This document shows, piece after piece, positions 36,834 through 43,291 of a stretch of DNA of 64,000 nucleotides; within the stretch, counting starts at the first letter, position 1; each line of letters starts with the position of its first letter. The notes beneath the pieces are model-generated. The model made no database searches. It saw nothing but the letters and a program-made list of their open reading frames with translations, and had not been told where the DNA came from. This DNA comes from Arthrobacter sp. zg-Y238 (lineage in GTDB: Bacteria; Actinomycetota; Actinomycetes; Actinomycetales; Micrococcaceae). The position numbers and the translations under genes were made by a program. The stretch lies in NCBI RefSeq assembly GCF_024385525.1, contig NZ_JANFLU010000010.1:496001-560000 (forward strand). Reading direction: 5' to 3'.

Positions 36834-37265
36834 CTAGAAAATCCCTGGAATCGCGTCTTCGTCTGTTTCCGAGAACGCGGTTTCCTGTTCTGCCAGATAG
36901 TTCTGCCAAGCGGTTGCATCCCAGATCTCGGCCCGCGTACCGGCGCCGATGACGACCAGTTCGCGCCCAAGCCCTGCGTAGGACCTCAGTGCCGGCGGGA
37001 TGGTTACCCGGCCCTGCTTGTCCGGAACTTCGTCCGAGGCTCCTGAGAGAAAGACACGAATGTAGTCACGCGCCTGGCGGGAGGAAAGTGGAGCTTCCCG
37101 CATCTGGTCGTGGACCCGCTCGAATTCCTTCTGGCTGAAGACGTAGATGCAGCGCTCCTGACCCCTCGTCAGGACAAGGCCGTCGGCCAGTTCCTCACGA
37201 AACTTGGCCGGCAGGATCAGCCTCCCCTTCTCGTCCAGACGCGGCGAATGTGTTCCTAGGAACAT
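36834..37265 (-). CDS. mraZ: Transcriptional regulator MraZ
   Basis: AbrB-like DNA-binding protein that represses the dcw operon it heads. The 143 residues contain two SpoVT-AbrB half-domains: [21 protein letters not shown] and [21 protein letters not shown], each with the conserved DxKGR or DKQGR DNA-binding loop. The ATG at 37265 begins [11 protein letters not shown], the usual actinobacterial N-terminus. It is the first gene of the minus-strand cluster, and three GTGGRG repeats lie in its own promoter, consistent with autorepression. Confidence 0.96.
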   Translation of the reverse strand: MFLGTHSPRLDEKGRLILPAKFREELADGLVLTRGQERCIYVFSQKEFERVHDQMREAPLSSRQARDYIRVFLSGASDEVPDKQGRVTIPPALRSYAGLGRELVVIGAGTRAEIWDATAWQNYLAEQETAFSETDEDAIPGIF

Positions 37266-37327
37266 CCCGCACCGCCCTGTCCGATTGGGGGTAAACCCCT
37301 TGAGTACCGCCCCTACCCTCTTATGTC

Positions 37328-37359
37328 CCCCACTTTACTCCACTTCCCTCCACAGTCAA
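37328..37359 (-). promoter_or_regulatory. dcw promoter with three MraZ-box repeats
   Basis: On the minus strand TTGACT (37354-37359) and TAAAGT (37332-37337) form a -35/-10 pair with a 16-bp spacer. GTGGAG (37348-37353), GTGGAG (37338-37343) and GTGGGG (37328-37333) are three direct repeats exactly 10 bp apart filling that spacer and the -10. MraZ is known to bind three short GGG-containing direct repeats in front of mraZ. Confidence 0.8.
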
Positions 37360-37500
37360 CGCCTTCGCCCGTTGTATTCCGGGCGCGTCGTGTCCAAAAT
37401 CCGCATGTTGAAGCGGATTCTGGCCGGTGGAGTGTCGTGGAGGGGTTTAGCCAACCGACATTGGTTCCGGAAACGCATCCCGGAGTGGGAAAAGGGCACA

Positions 37501-37531
37501 AAAAAGGACCCGCCGAAACGGATCCTTTTTG
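37501..37531 (-). terminator. Terminator after the DUF3040 gene
   Basis: AAAAAGGACCCG and CGGATCCTTTTT pair (one mismatch) around a 6-base loop. On the minus strand the stem is followed by a T run (TTTTTTGTG). Confidence 0.85.
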
Positions 37532-37607
37532 CGCTTCCTAGCTGCCTGCCGCCCTTTGGTCCTGAGCTGTCACGGGGTCCAGGGCCTGCGCCGCCGGGCG
37601 GGTGCAC

Positions 37608-37982
37608 CTACGGCTGGTCGCGTTTGCGTTCGTCCCACTTGCTTTCCAGGTTATTCATGAATCCACGCTGTGTACTGGACTCACGCTCCTTGCGCCCGTC
37701 CGCCGGTGCCGGCGGACTCTTCCTCCCCCGGGTGGTTGCGTAGTACACGCCGGCACCCATGATCAGGAACCCCAGTACGCCGACCAGAATGCCTGCTTCC
37801 GTAATTCCCAGAAGCAGCACGCCCAAGCCCACCACAGCCAGCAAGGCGCCGAGGACTATTCGCCTGGTCGAGATCCCACGGCCCGCGGACGTCGCCATTG
37901 AGTTCGCGAATTTTGGATCTTCGGCATGTAATTGCTGCTCCAGTTGATCCAGCAAGCGCTGCTCGTGTTCCGACAGTGCCAT
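37608..37982 (-). CDS. DUF3040 membrane protein
   Basis: A 124-residue actinobacterial membrane protein. The N-terminal ALSEHEQRLLDQLEQQLHAEDPKFA is the DUF3040 signature. Two adjacent hydrophobic segments follow (IVLGALLAVVGLGVLLLGI and GILVGVLGFLIMGAGVYYA), then a charged Arg/Lys-rich tail. The ATG at 37982 follows a strong AAGGAGG; a longer in-frame extension lacks one. The function is unknown; the gene commonly lies next to the dcw cluster in actinobacteria, so a wall or division role is possible. It has its own terminator downstream. Confidence 0.9.
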   Translation of the reverse strand: MALSEHEQRLLDQLEQQLHAEDPKFANSMATSAGRGISTRRIVLGALLAVVGLGVLLLGITEAGILVGVLGFLIMGAGVYYATTRGRKSPPAPADGRKERESSTQRGFMNNLESKWDERKRDQP

Positions 37983-38197
37983 TGCTGCCTCCTTGCCGTC
38001 CGGTCCTGCCCCTGTAAACCAACCAACGAACGTGTGGCGCCGGATGTTCCCGCGCAGGCTCGCTGCTGCTTTGCACTTAGTCCAAGGATAGGTGGCAACC
38101 GGTCCGCACGAAAGCGGCACGTCCACGTATTCCACCGGGTAGGGAACCAGCCTCGACGCACCGCCTATCCGGGGCCGGGCAGAGCGCCGGAAGGAGT

Positions 38198-39433
38198 TCA
38201 GCCCGGGAACTGGTCCGGCTCCGCCGGAGGCTTCCGGGGAGACGGCGCGATGAGCCGGGCCGGAACAACGCCCAGTTCGCCGAACCGCCGGTTGATCCGG
38301 TCCAGCGCATCCTCTGCCGAACGCCAGCTGTCCTCCCGTCCGTCCAGGGTCAGCTGCATGGCAGCACCTTCGGCGGATTCAAGTTGTTCGGCCCGCAGTC
38401 CTATCAGCCGGACGCTTTGCGGCCGCGGGCCCAGGGCAGTCAGCAGCCCTTTGGCCGTCTCGTAAATCATCTGGGCGCTGCCCACCGGCTCGGGAAGGGT
38501 CCGGGTGCGGGTCAGCGTGGTGAAGTCCGCATAACGCAGCTTCAGGGAAACGGACCTGCACTGCAGTCCGGCGGCCCGGAGGCGGACAGCGCTGCGGTGT
38601 GCCAGCCGAAGCAGCTCCGTGTGCAGCACGTCGTCGTCGCTGACGTCGGACGCGAATGTTTCCTCCGCGCCGATGCTCTTTTCGCGCCTCACGGGCGTTA
38701 CGGTCCGGTTATCCCGCCCCCAGGACAATTCATACACGTGGTCCCCCGCGGCCCCGAGCAGCCGGCGGAGCACAGTGGGCGGGGTATTGGCCACATCCGC
38801 CACCGTGGCAATGCCGACACGGGCCAGTACCTCGCGGGTCTTGGCCCCTACTCCCCACAACGCAGAAACGTCCAACGTGTGGAGGAAGTCCACTGTCTGC
38901 TCCTTGGGCACCAGCAGCAGTCCGTTGGGCTTGCATCGGGTGGAAGCGATCTTGGCCACGAACTTGGTGGCGGCAATGCCGACACTGGCGGTCATGCCCA
39001 GTTCGGCGGCAACACGCTCGCGGATATGCTCGCCGATCGCCCGGGGCGGCCCGAGCCTGCGCATGGCTCCCGCAATATCAAGGAAGGCCTCGTCGACGCT
39101 GAGCTGTTCCACCAGTGGAGTAATGGATTCGAAGATCTGCATCAGCTGCCCGGAGAAGGTCCGGTAAACCTCCTGGTGCGGTTCCAGGACCACAGCCTGC
39201 GGGCACTGCCTGCGGGCAACAGCCATCGGCATGGCAGAACGGACACCGTATCGCCTCGCCTCGTAGGATGCGGACAGGACCACGGACCGTCCCCCGAGCC
39301 CGCCTACGATGACGGGCCTGCCCACCAGGTCGGGCCGTTTAAGCAGCTCTACGGAAACATAAAAAGCGTCCATATCCACGTGCATGATGGTGCAGTCGCG
39401 GTTGCCGCCGCCGGCGTCGGGACCATTGCTCAC
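38198..39433 (-). CDS. dinB: Translesion DNA polymerase IV
   Basis: Y-family error-prone polymerase that bypasses DNA lesions. The protein of about 411 residues has the catalytic motifs IMHVDMDAFYVSVE and QLSVDEAFLDI, the YEARRYGVRSAMP finger motif, and helix-hairpin-helix (WGVGAKTREVLARVGIATVADV). The little-finger domain reaches about residue 370. A C-terminal beta-clamp-like QLTLDG lies further down. Start choice is uncertain: GTG at 39433 has TACGAT six bases upstream (leaderless), GTG at 39565 or ATG at 39508 would add 44 or 25 basic residues. No LexA-box palindrome is visible upstream, so SOS control is not supported. Confidence 0.92.
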   Translation of the reverse strand: MSNGPDAGGGNRDCTIMHVDMDAFYVSVELLKRPDLVGRPVIVGGLGGRSVVLSASYEARRYGVRSAMPMAVARRQCPQAVVLEPHQEVYRTFSGQLMQIFESITPLVEQLSVDEAFLDIAGAMRRLGPPRAIGEHIRERVAAELGMTASVGIAATKFVAKIASTRCKPNGLLLVPKEQTVDFLHTLDVSALWGVGAKTREVLARVGIATVADVANTPPTVLRRLLGAAGDHVYELSWGRDNRTVTPVRREKSIGAEETFASDVSDDDVLHTELLRLAHRSAVRLRAAGLQCRSVSLKLRYADFTTLTRTRTLPEPVGSAQMIYETAKGLLTALGPRPQSVRLIGLRAEQLESAEGAAMQLTLDGREDSWRSAEDALDRINRRFGELGVVPARLIAPSPRKPPAEPDQFPG

Positions 39434-39439
39434 TCCATC

Positions 39440-39445
39440 ATCGTA
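39440..39445 (-). promoter_or_regulatory. Possible -10 element of dinB, leaderless layout
   Basis: TACGAT on the minus strand lies 6 bases before the GTG at 39433. It would also be coding if a longer dinB start were used, so it is tentative. Confidence 0.35.
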
Positions 39446-39579
39446 GCCAGCCCTGCCCCCATTCCCGTCTTTCCCGCTTCTCCGCTTCTTTTTCGGCACC
39501 CTAACCATCTTCCCTGGAGCGGTTTTCGGTTCGCCTAGACTGGGTGGCAGGACCCTGACCCCCACCGAAGCGGAACCCG

Positions 39580-40068
39580 ATGAAAAAGACGCTCACGATG
39601 CTCTCTGCCGCGGCCCTGATCCTGGCGGCAGCCGGATGCTCCACCGACACGGCAGGGAACGCCGATTCCCAGTCCGCATCCCCTACTTCCGGCGCTCCTT
39701 CCGGCTCCCCGACACCCACGGCGTCTCCCGTTGCCCTCGCGGAGGGGTTCCCGTCCGACCTCATCCCGATGATGGATGGCGCGGAACTGCTATCAAGCAG
39801 CGTGGACCGCTCAAACGGCACGCTCACCGCGGTGCTGGTGGAGTCCTCGGACGCTCCCGCAGCCGAGATCCTCTCCTTTTACGATGCCAAGCTGGTTGCG
39901 CAGGGATTCACTGCAGCTGAGGCGGCCGCAGGTTCCCCTTCCTCACGCGACTACGTGCGCACCGGCGCCGGTGAACCCGAAACGGTCAACATCACGGCGA
40001 TCACCAAAGAGGGCGGCCCGGCAACGGTGACTGTCGGTGCCACGGTCCTCGCAGAAGCGGTGAAATAA
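39580..40068 (+). CDS. Small lipoprotein of unknown function
   Basis: A 162-residue secreted lipoprotein. The signal peptide MKKTLTMLSAAALILAAAGC ends in a lipobox (AAGC) with Cys20 as the lipidated residue. A Ser/Thr/Pro-rich spacer (about 21-55) precedes a compact alpha/beta domain of about 105 residues (GFPSDLIPMMDGAELLSS, ILSFYDAKLVAQGFTA). The domain resembles small actinobacterial lipoproteins with repeated 'FYxxxLxxxGF' motifs, but I cannot name it. A TAGACT -10 lies at 39536-39541. The polyprenyl synthase follows after 2 bp, so they are probably co-transcribed. Confidence 0.85.
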   Translation: MKKTLTMLSAAALILAAAGCSTDTAGNADSQSASPTSGAPSGSPTPTASPVALAEGFPSDLIPMMDGAELLSSSVDRSNGTLTAVLVESSDAPAAEILSFYDAKLVAQGFTAAEAAAGSPSSRDYVRTGAGEPETVNITAITKEGGPATVTVGATVLAEAVK

Positions 40069-40070
40069 CA

Positions 40071-41171
40071 GTGCCCGCCACCCCAGTCGAATCCGCGCAG
40101 GAGGAGCAGGCTGCATACCGGGGCCTGCTGGGCACGGAACTCGAGGATTTCCTGGCGCTCCAGCACTCGGTGCTCTCCGAGGTCTCCCGCGAGGCGCTTC
40201 CCCTGCTGGATGCAGTGCACAACCTTGCCCGCGGAGGGAAGCGGCTGCGGGCTCTCCTTGCGTACTGGGGATGGCGCGGCGCGGGCGGAACTCCCCTGCA
40301 GCCGGAAGCCGTCCGGGCCGGCGTCGCACTGGAACTGTTCCAGAGTGCCGCACTGATCCACGACGACATCATTGACCGGTCCGACACCCGCCGCGGCGGG
40401 CCGAGCGTCCACCGCACGTTCTCGATGGCGCATGCGGACTCCAACTGGCATCTGGACGGATTACATTTCGGTTCATCGGCAGGCATCCTTGCCGGTGATC
40501 TTTGCCTGTCCCTCAGCGAGGAAATGTTTTCCGCGGTGGGTCCGCGGGCGGCGCACGGCACCGAGGCCCGGCGCATCTTCAACCGCATGCGCACAGAGGT
40601 CATGGCCGGGCAGTACCTGGACATCCTGGAAGAGGTTGCAGGTCCGGGCCACGACCCCGAACACGCCGTCGTCCGGGCGCTCAATATCCTGCGCTACAAG
40701 GCGGCAAAGTACACCACGGAGCATCCCCTGACCCTTGGCGGTGCCCTGGCCGGTGCCGACGCAGAGCTCCTGGCGGGCTATTCCCGCTTCTCCCTGCCCC
40801 TGGGCGAGGCGTTCCAGCTGCGGGACGACGTGCTGGGAGTTTTCGGGGATCCCCGGACCACGGGCAAGCCGGCAGGAGACGATCTGCGTGAGGGTAAACG
40901 CACGGTCCTGATCGCCTACGCCCTGTCCAGCGGAAGCGAGAGCGCCCGGAAAGAGATCACGGCCCGGCTTGGGGATCCGGAGCTGGACGACGACGGCGTG
41001 GCCCGGCTGCGCGGAATCATCCTGGACACCGGGGCGCTGGCCGCGACGGAGGAACTCATCTCGAGGCATACGGAAACAGCGTTTTCCGCATTAGCCGCAC
41101 TCCCCCTTGACGGCACCCCCCGGGCCGCACTTGACGCGCTGGCCCACTCAGCCGTTCGGCGCAGTTCCTAG
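40071..41171 (+). CDS. Polyprenyl (geranylgeranyl-type) diphosphate synthase
   Basis: Trans-prenyltransferase that extends allylic diphosphates with isopentenyl diphosphate for carotenoids, menaquinone side chains or similar. The 366 residues contain both aspartate-rich motifs: IHDDIIDRSDTRRGGPSVH (first, DDxxD) and FQLRDDVLGVFGD (second, DDxxD variant DDVLG.D). GGKRLRALLAYWGW and GDDLREGKRTVLIAYAL are also typical. The start is GTG at 40071, 2 bp after the lipoprotein stop. The position matches idsA2 (Rv2173) next to the Rv2175c/pknL region of M. tuberculosis. Chain length of the product cannot be fixed from sequence alone. Confidence 0.93.
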   Translation: MPATPVESAQEEQAAYRGLLGTELEDFLALQHSVLSEVSREALPLLDAVHNLARGGKRLRALLAYWGWRGAGGTPLQPEAVRAGVALELFQSAALIHDDIIDRSDTRRGGPSVHRTFSMAHADSNWHLDGLHFGSSAGILAGDLCLSLSEEMFSAVGPRAAHGTEARRIFNRMRTEVMAGQYLDILEEVAGPGHDPEHAVVRALNILRYKAAKYTTEHPLTLGGALAGADAELLAGYSRFSLPLGEAFQLRDDVLGVFGDPRTTGKPAGDDLREGKRTVLIAYALSSGSESARKEITARLGDPELDDDGVARLRGIILDTGALAATEELISRHTETAFSALAALPLDGTPRAALDALAHSAVRRSS

Positions 41172-41191
41172 CGATACTAAGATCCCCAAAT

Positions 41192-41231
41192 AATAAGGAG
41201 CTGCCAGTCCGGAGACCGGCAGCTCCTTATT
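41192..41231. terminator. Bidirectional terminator, prenyl synthase / Rv2175c-like gene
   Basis: AATAAGGAGCTGCC pairs with GGCAGCTCCTTATT, with an additional GTC/GAC inner stem. It lies between two convergent genes. Confidence 0.88.
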
Positions 41232-41252
41232 CAGGTGCTGCGTTAGGCGTTG

Positions 41253-41606
41253 TTACCAGCCCAGCGCCTGTGCTCGGCGGCGGATCTCCGTCTTGCGCCC
41301 TTCACGGAGCGCATCCACGGGACGGCCGGGCAGAGTGTCGTCGGCCGTGAAGAGCCAGCGGATCATCTCGTCGTCGTGGAAGCCTGCGTCATCGAGCACC
41401 GAAATGGTGCCCTTCAGGCTGTCCAGCACGGAGCCGTCAGCGATAAAGGCAGCCGGGATGCTGCGGATCTTCCGCTCGCCGAGGCGCACAGCCACCAGGG
41501 CGCGCTCCTCCAACAGGCTATGCACCTTGTTAATAGGGAGATCGAGTTGTTCAGCCACATCGGGCAGGGTCAGCCAGTCGGAAACAAGTTCCTCGAGTTC
41601 ATTCAC
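41253..41606 (-). CDS. Rv2175c-like DNA-binding protein
   Basis: A 117-residue protein with an N-terminal winged/helix-turn-helix region (WLTLPDVAEQLDLPINKVHSLLEERALVAVRLGERKIRSIP). A C-terminal part (DDAGFHDDEMIRWLFTADDTLPGRPVDALREGRKTEIRRRAQALGW) resembles the antitoxin-like domain. M. tuberculosis Rv2175c binds DNA and is a substrate of the kinase PknL. The Ser/Thr kinase gene about 1.7 kb away completes the same neighbourhood. The start is ATG at 41606. Target genes are unknown. Confidence 0.88.
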   Translation of the reverse strand: MNELEELVSDWLTLPDVAEQLDLPINKVHSLLEERALVAVRLGERKIRSIPAAFIADGSVLDSLKGTISVLDDAGFHDDEMIRWLFTADDTLPGRPVDALREGRKTEIRRRAQALGW

Positions 41607-41864
41607 CCTTCAAGGGTGCCACGTCCGGGGTTGCCCGGGCCACTTTGCCGTTTGGCAACAGAACTGAAACACAAAAACGACTACCCGGGTATTGTGCCGG
41701 TCGCTGGTTAGTGTAAATTCACATTAGTACCTGTAATCACATCAGTAACTAGCACATCATGAGTCACATAAACAACAGCAGTAACACCCGTTCCAATACT
41801 TGTTTTTAATCCAAGGGATTTGCGGTAAAGGCCGCGGCCAACACAGATGAGGAAACATCACCAT
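41607..41864. other. AT-rich divergent intergenic region
   Basis: 258 bases between the Rv2175c-like gene and the LysM protein. It contains a TTGCC-GTTT-GGCAA inverted repeat (about 41648-41661) and an AT-rich stretch with four CACAT motifs (41720, 41738, 41753, 41765). No c-di-AMP riboswitch consensus was recognised. Confidence 0.6.
41720..41769 (+). repeat. Cluster of four CACAT motifs
   Basis: CACAT at 41720-41724, 41738-41742, 41753-41757 and 41765-41769. Three are preceded by T or followed by YAGTA-like sequence (TCACATTAGTA, TCACATCAGTAA, TCACATAAAC). The spacing shrinks 18, 15, 12 bp. The region is much richer in A+T than its surroundings. Confidence 0.5.
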
Positions 41865-43211
41865 ATGAACGCTCAGTCCACCACGGGAACGCCCGAGGCG
41901 CGTCCCGTTGCCACAGGAATACCGCGCAAACTGAGTGTTGCCGTGACGACCGCCGCCATTCCTGCAGTGATGATGTCCGCGTTGGCTCTTGCCGAGCCGG
42001 CGGCAGCTGCCCCCGCCGCTCCCCAGAACTCGCTGTTTCCCCAGCTCCCCCTGCAGGCCATCAAGAACCTGAACACCGGAGCTGCCACCGGAGTCACCGC
42101 TTCGCAGCTGGCCACCCAGGTTCCCGCGACGCTGCCGGCTGAGTCGGCCGTTCCTGCCACGCACCGGATCGTTTCCGGCGACACGGTCAGTTCAATTGCC
42201 GCACAGTACGGACTGTCCGTGACGGAACTGCTGCGCGTGAACAACCTGCAGCCGACCTCTTTGATCTTCGCAGGGGACGATCTCCGCCTTGGCGGGGCAT
42301 CCGCATCCGCTGCTCCCGCCTCCGCTGCCGCCGAAGGCACCTACACGGTGGTCTCCGGGGATACTTTGAGCGCCATTGCCGGAAAGCACGGCGTCAGCCT
42401 CTCCAGCATCCTTGCCGCGAACGGCCTGACCCTCACGTCCGTCATCTACCCGGGCCAGTCGATCCGCATTGACGGCCAGGCACCCGCCGCTCCCACGGCA
42501 CCTACCGGTGTCGAGGCGGCCCCCGGCACCGGCGGCACCTACACTGTCGCTGCCGGGGATACCCTCAGCGCAATCGCCGCGAAGCACGGCGTCAGCCTCT
42601 CCGGCATCATGGCCTCCAACGGCCTGTCGCAGACCTCGGTGATCCGCCCCGGCCAGAAAATCACCGTTGACGGCAGCACCGTCAGTGTCACCGCTTCCGC
42701 CCCCGTGGCAGCCGCACCCACGGATCTGGTTCCCAACACCTTCCTGCACTACACCTACCCCGAGCACACCGTCGCCGACGCCAACCTCAACAAGCAGACG
42801 CTCAACTCAATGCCCGTTCCCAGCCGTGCGCAAATGCAGCAGATCGTGGCTGACACGGCAGCGCAGATGGGCGTCGACCCGGCCCTGGCACAGGCATTTG
42901 CCCTCCAGGAATCCGGCTTCGACCAGCGGGCCGTCTCCCCGGCCAACGCCATCGGCACCATGCAGGTCATTCCCTCCTCCGGGGAATGGGCCTCGCAGCT
43001 GGTCGGACGGCAGCTGAACCTGCTGGATCCGTACGACAATGCCACGGCCGGCGTAGCGATCATCAGCGCTTTGATCCGCAGCAGCGACAGCCTGGAAAAC
43101 GCGATTGCTTCCTACTACCAGGGCCAGTACTCGGTGACCACCCACGGCATGTTCGCGGATACGCGCAACTACGTCAGTTCCGTGCTTGCCCACCGGGCGT
43201 CCTTCCAGTAA
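41865..43211 (+). CDS. Secreted LysM lytic transglycosylase
   Basis: Predicted wall-remodelling enzyme of 448 residues. The signal peptide is about residues 22-52 (VAVTTAAIPAVMMSALALA..). Three LysM peptidoglycan-binding modules lie at about 98-144, 158-204 and 223-269 (each like YTVVSGDTLSAIAGKHGVS). A lytic-transglycosylase/SLT domain follows at about 318-445, with the catalytic glutamate in FALQESGFDQRAVSPANAIGT (about Glu348). The start is uncertain between ATG 41847 and ATG 41865; the latter has AGGA 11 bases upstream. LysM modules 2 and 3 are more alike than module 1. The gene is followed by a strong terminator and the PASTA kinase. Confidence 0.92.
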   Translation: MNAQSTTGTPEARPVATGIPRKLSVAVTTAAIPAVMMSALALAEPAAAAPAAPQNSLFPQLPLQAIKNLNTGAATGVTASQLATQVPATLPAESAVPATHRIVSGDTVSSIAAQYGLSVTELLRVNNLQPTSLIFAGDDLRLGGASASAAPASAAAEGTYTVVSGDTLSAIAGKHGVSLSSILAANGLTLTSVIYPGQSIRIDGQAPAAPTAPTGVEAAPGTGGTYTVAAGDTLSAIAAKHGVSLSGIMASNGLSQTSVIRPGQKITVDGSTVSVTASAPVAAAPTDLVPNTFLHYTYPEHTVADANLNKQTLNSMPVPSRAQMQQIVADTAAQMGVDPALAQAFALQESGFDQRAVSPANAIGTMQVIPSSGEWASQLVGRQLNLLDPYDNATAGVAIISALIRSSDSLENAIASYYQGQYSVTTHGMFADTRNYVSSVLAHRASFQ

Positions 43212-43228
43212 GGCAATCACGGAGTGCA

Positions 43229-43269
43229 GCGGAAGGGTCCGGATCGGGTGTCGATCCGGACCCTTCCGC
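43229..43269 (+). terminator. Terminator after the LysM transglycosylase
   Basis: A perfect 18-bp stem GCGGAAGGGTCCGGATCG / CGATCCGGACCCTTCCGC with a 5-base loop, 17 bases after the stop. A T run is absent. It lies just before the kinase -10 element. Confidence 0.8.
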
Positions 43270-43279
43270 GTACCGCCAT

Positions 43280-43285
43280 TAGGAT
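43280..43285 (+). promoter_or_regulatory. -10 element of the kinase gene, leaderless layout
   Basis: TAGGAT ends 6 bases before the GTG start at 43292. Confidence 0.6.
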
Positions 43286-43291
43286 CGAAGA

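Larger units (their letters stand above)
37266..37607. other. Upstream region of the dcw cluster
   Basis: 342 bases without a gene. It holds the mraZ promoter with MraZ-type repeats (37328-37359), a leader of about 60 bases before mraZ, and a terminator for the DUF3040 gene (37501-37531). Nothing else is recognisable. Confidence 0.75.

Noticed and set aside
36653-36970. N-terminal extension of RsmH by 106 residues
   Set aside because: The sequence is Arg/Pro-rich and overlaps mraZ in another frame; the conserved protein begins at 36652 with a ribosome-binding site.
39434-39579. LexA/SOS box for dinB
   Set aside because: No GAAC-N4-GTTC palindrome in the divergent intergenic region on either strand.
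41607-41864. c-di-AMP (ydaO) riboswitch before the LysM gene, a common location in actinobacteria
   Set aside because: The expected conserved GGGGAACC-type motifs are absent; the region is AT-rich with CACAT repeats instead.
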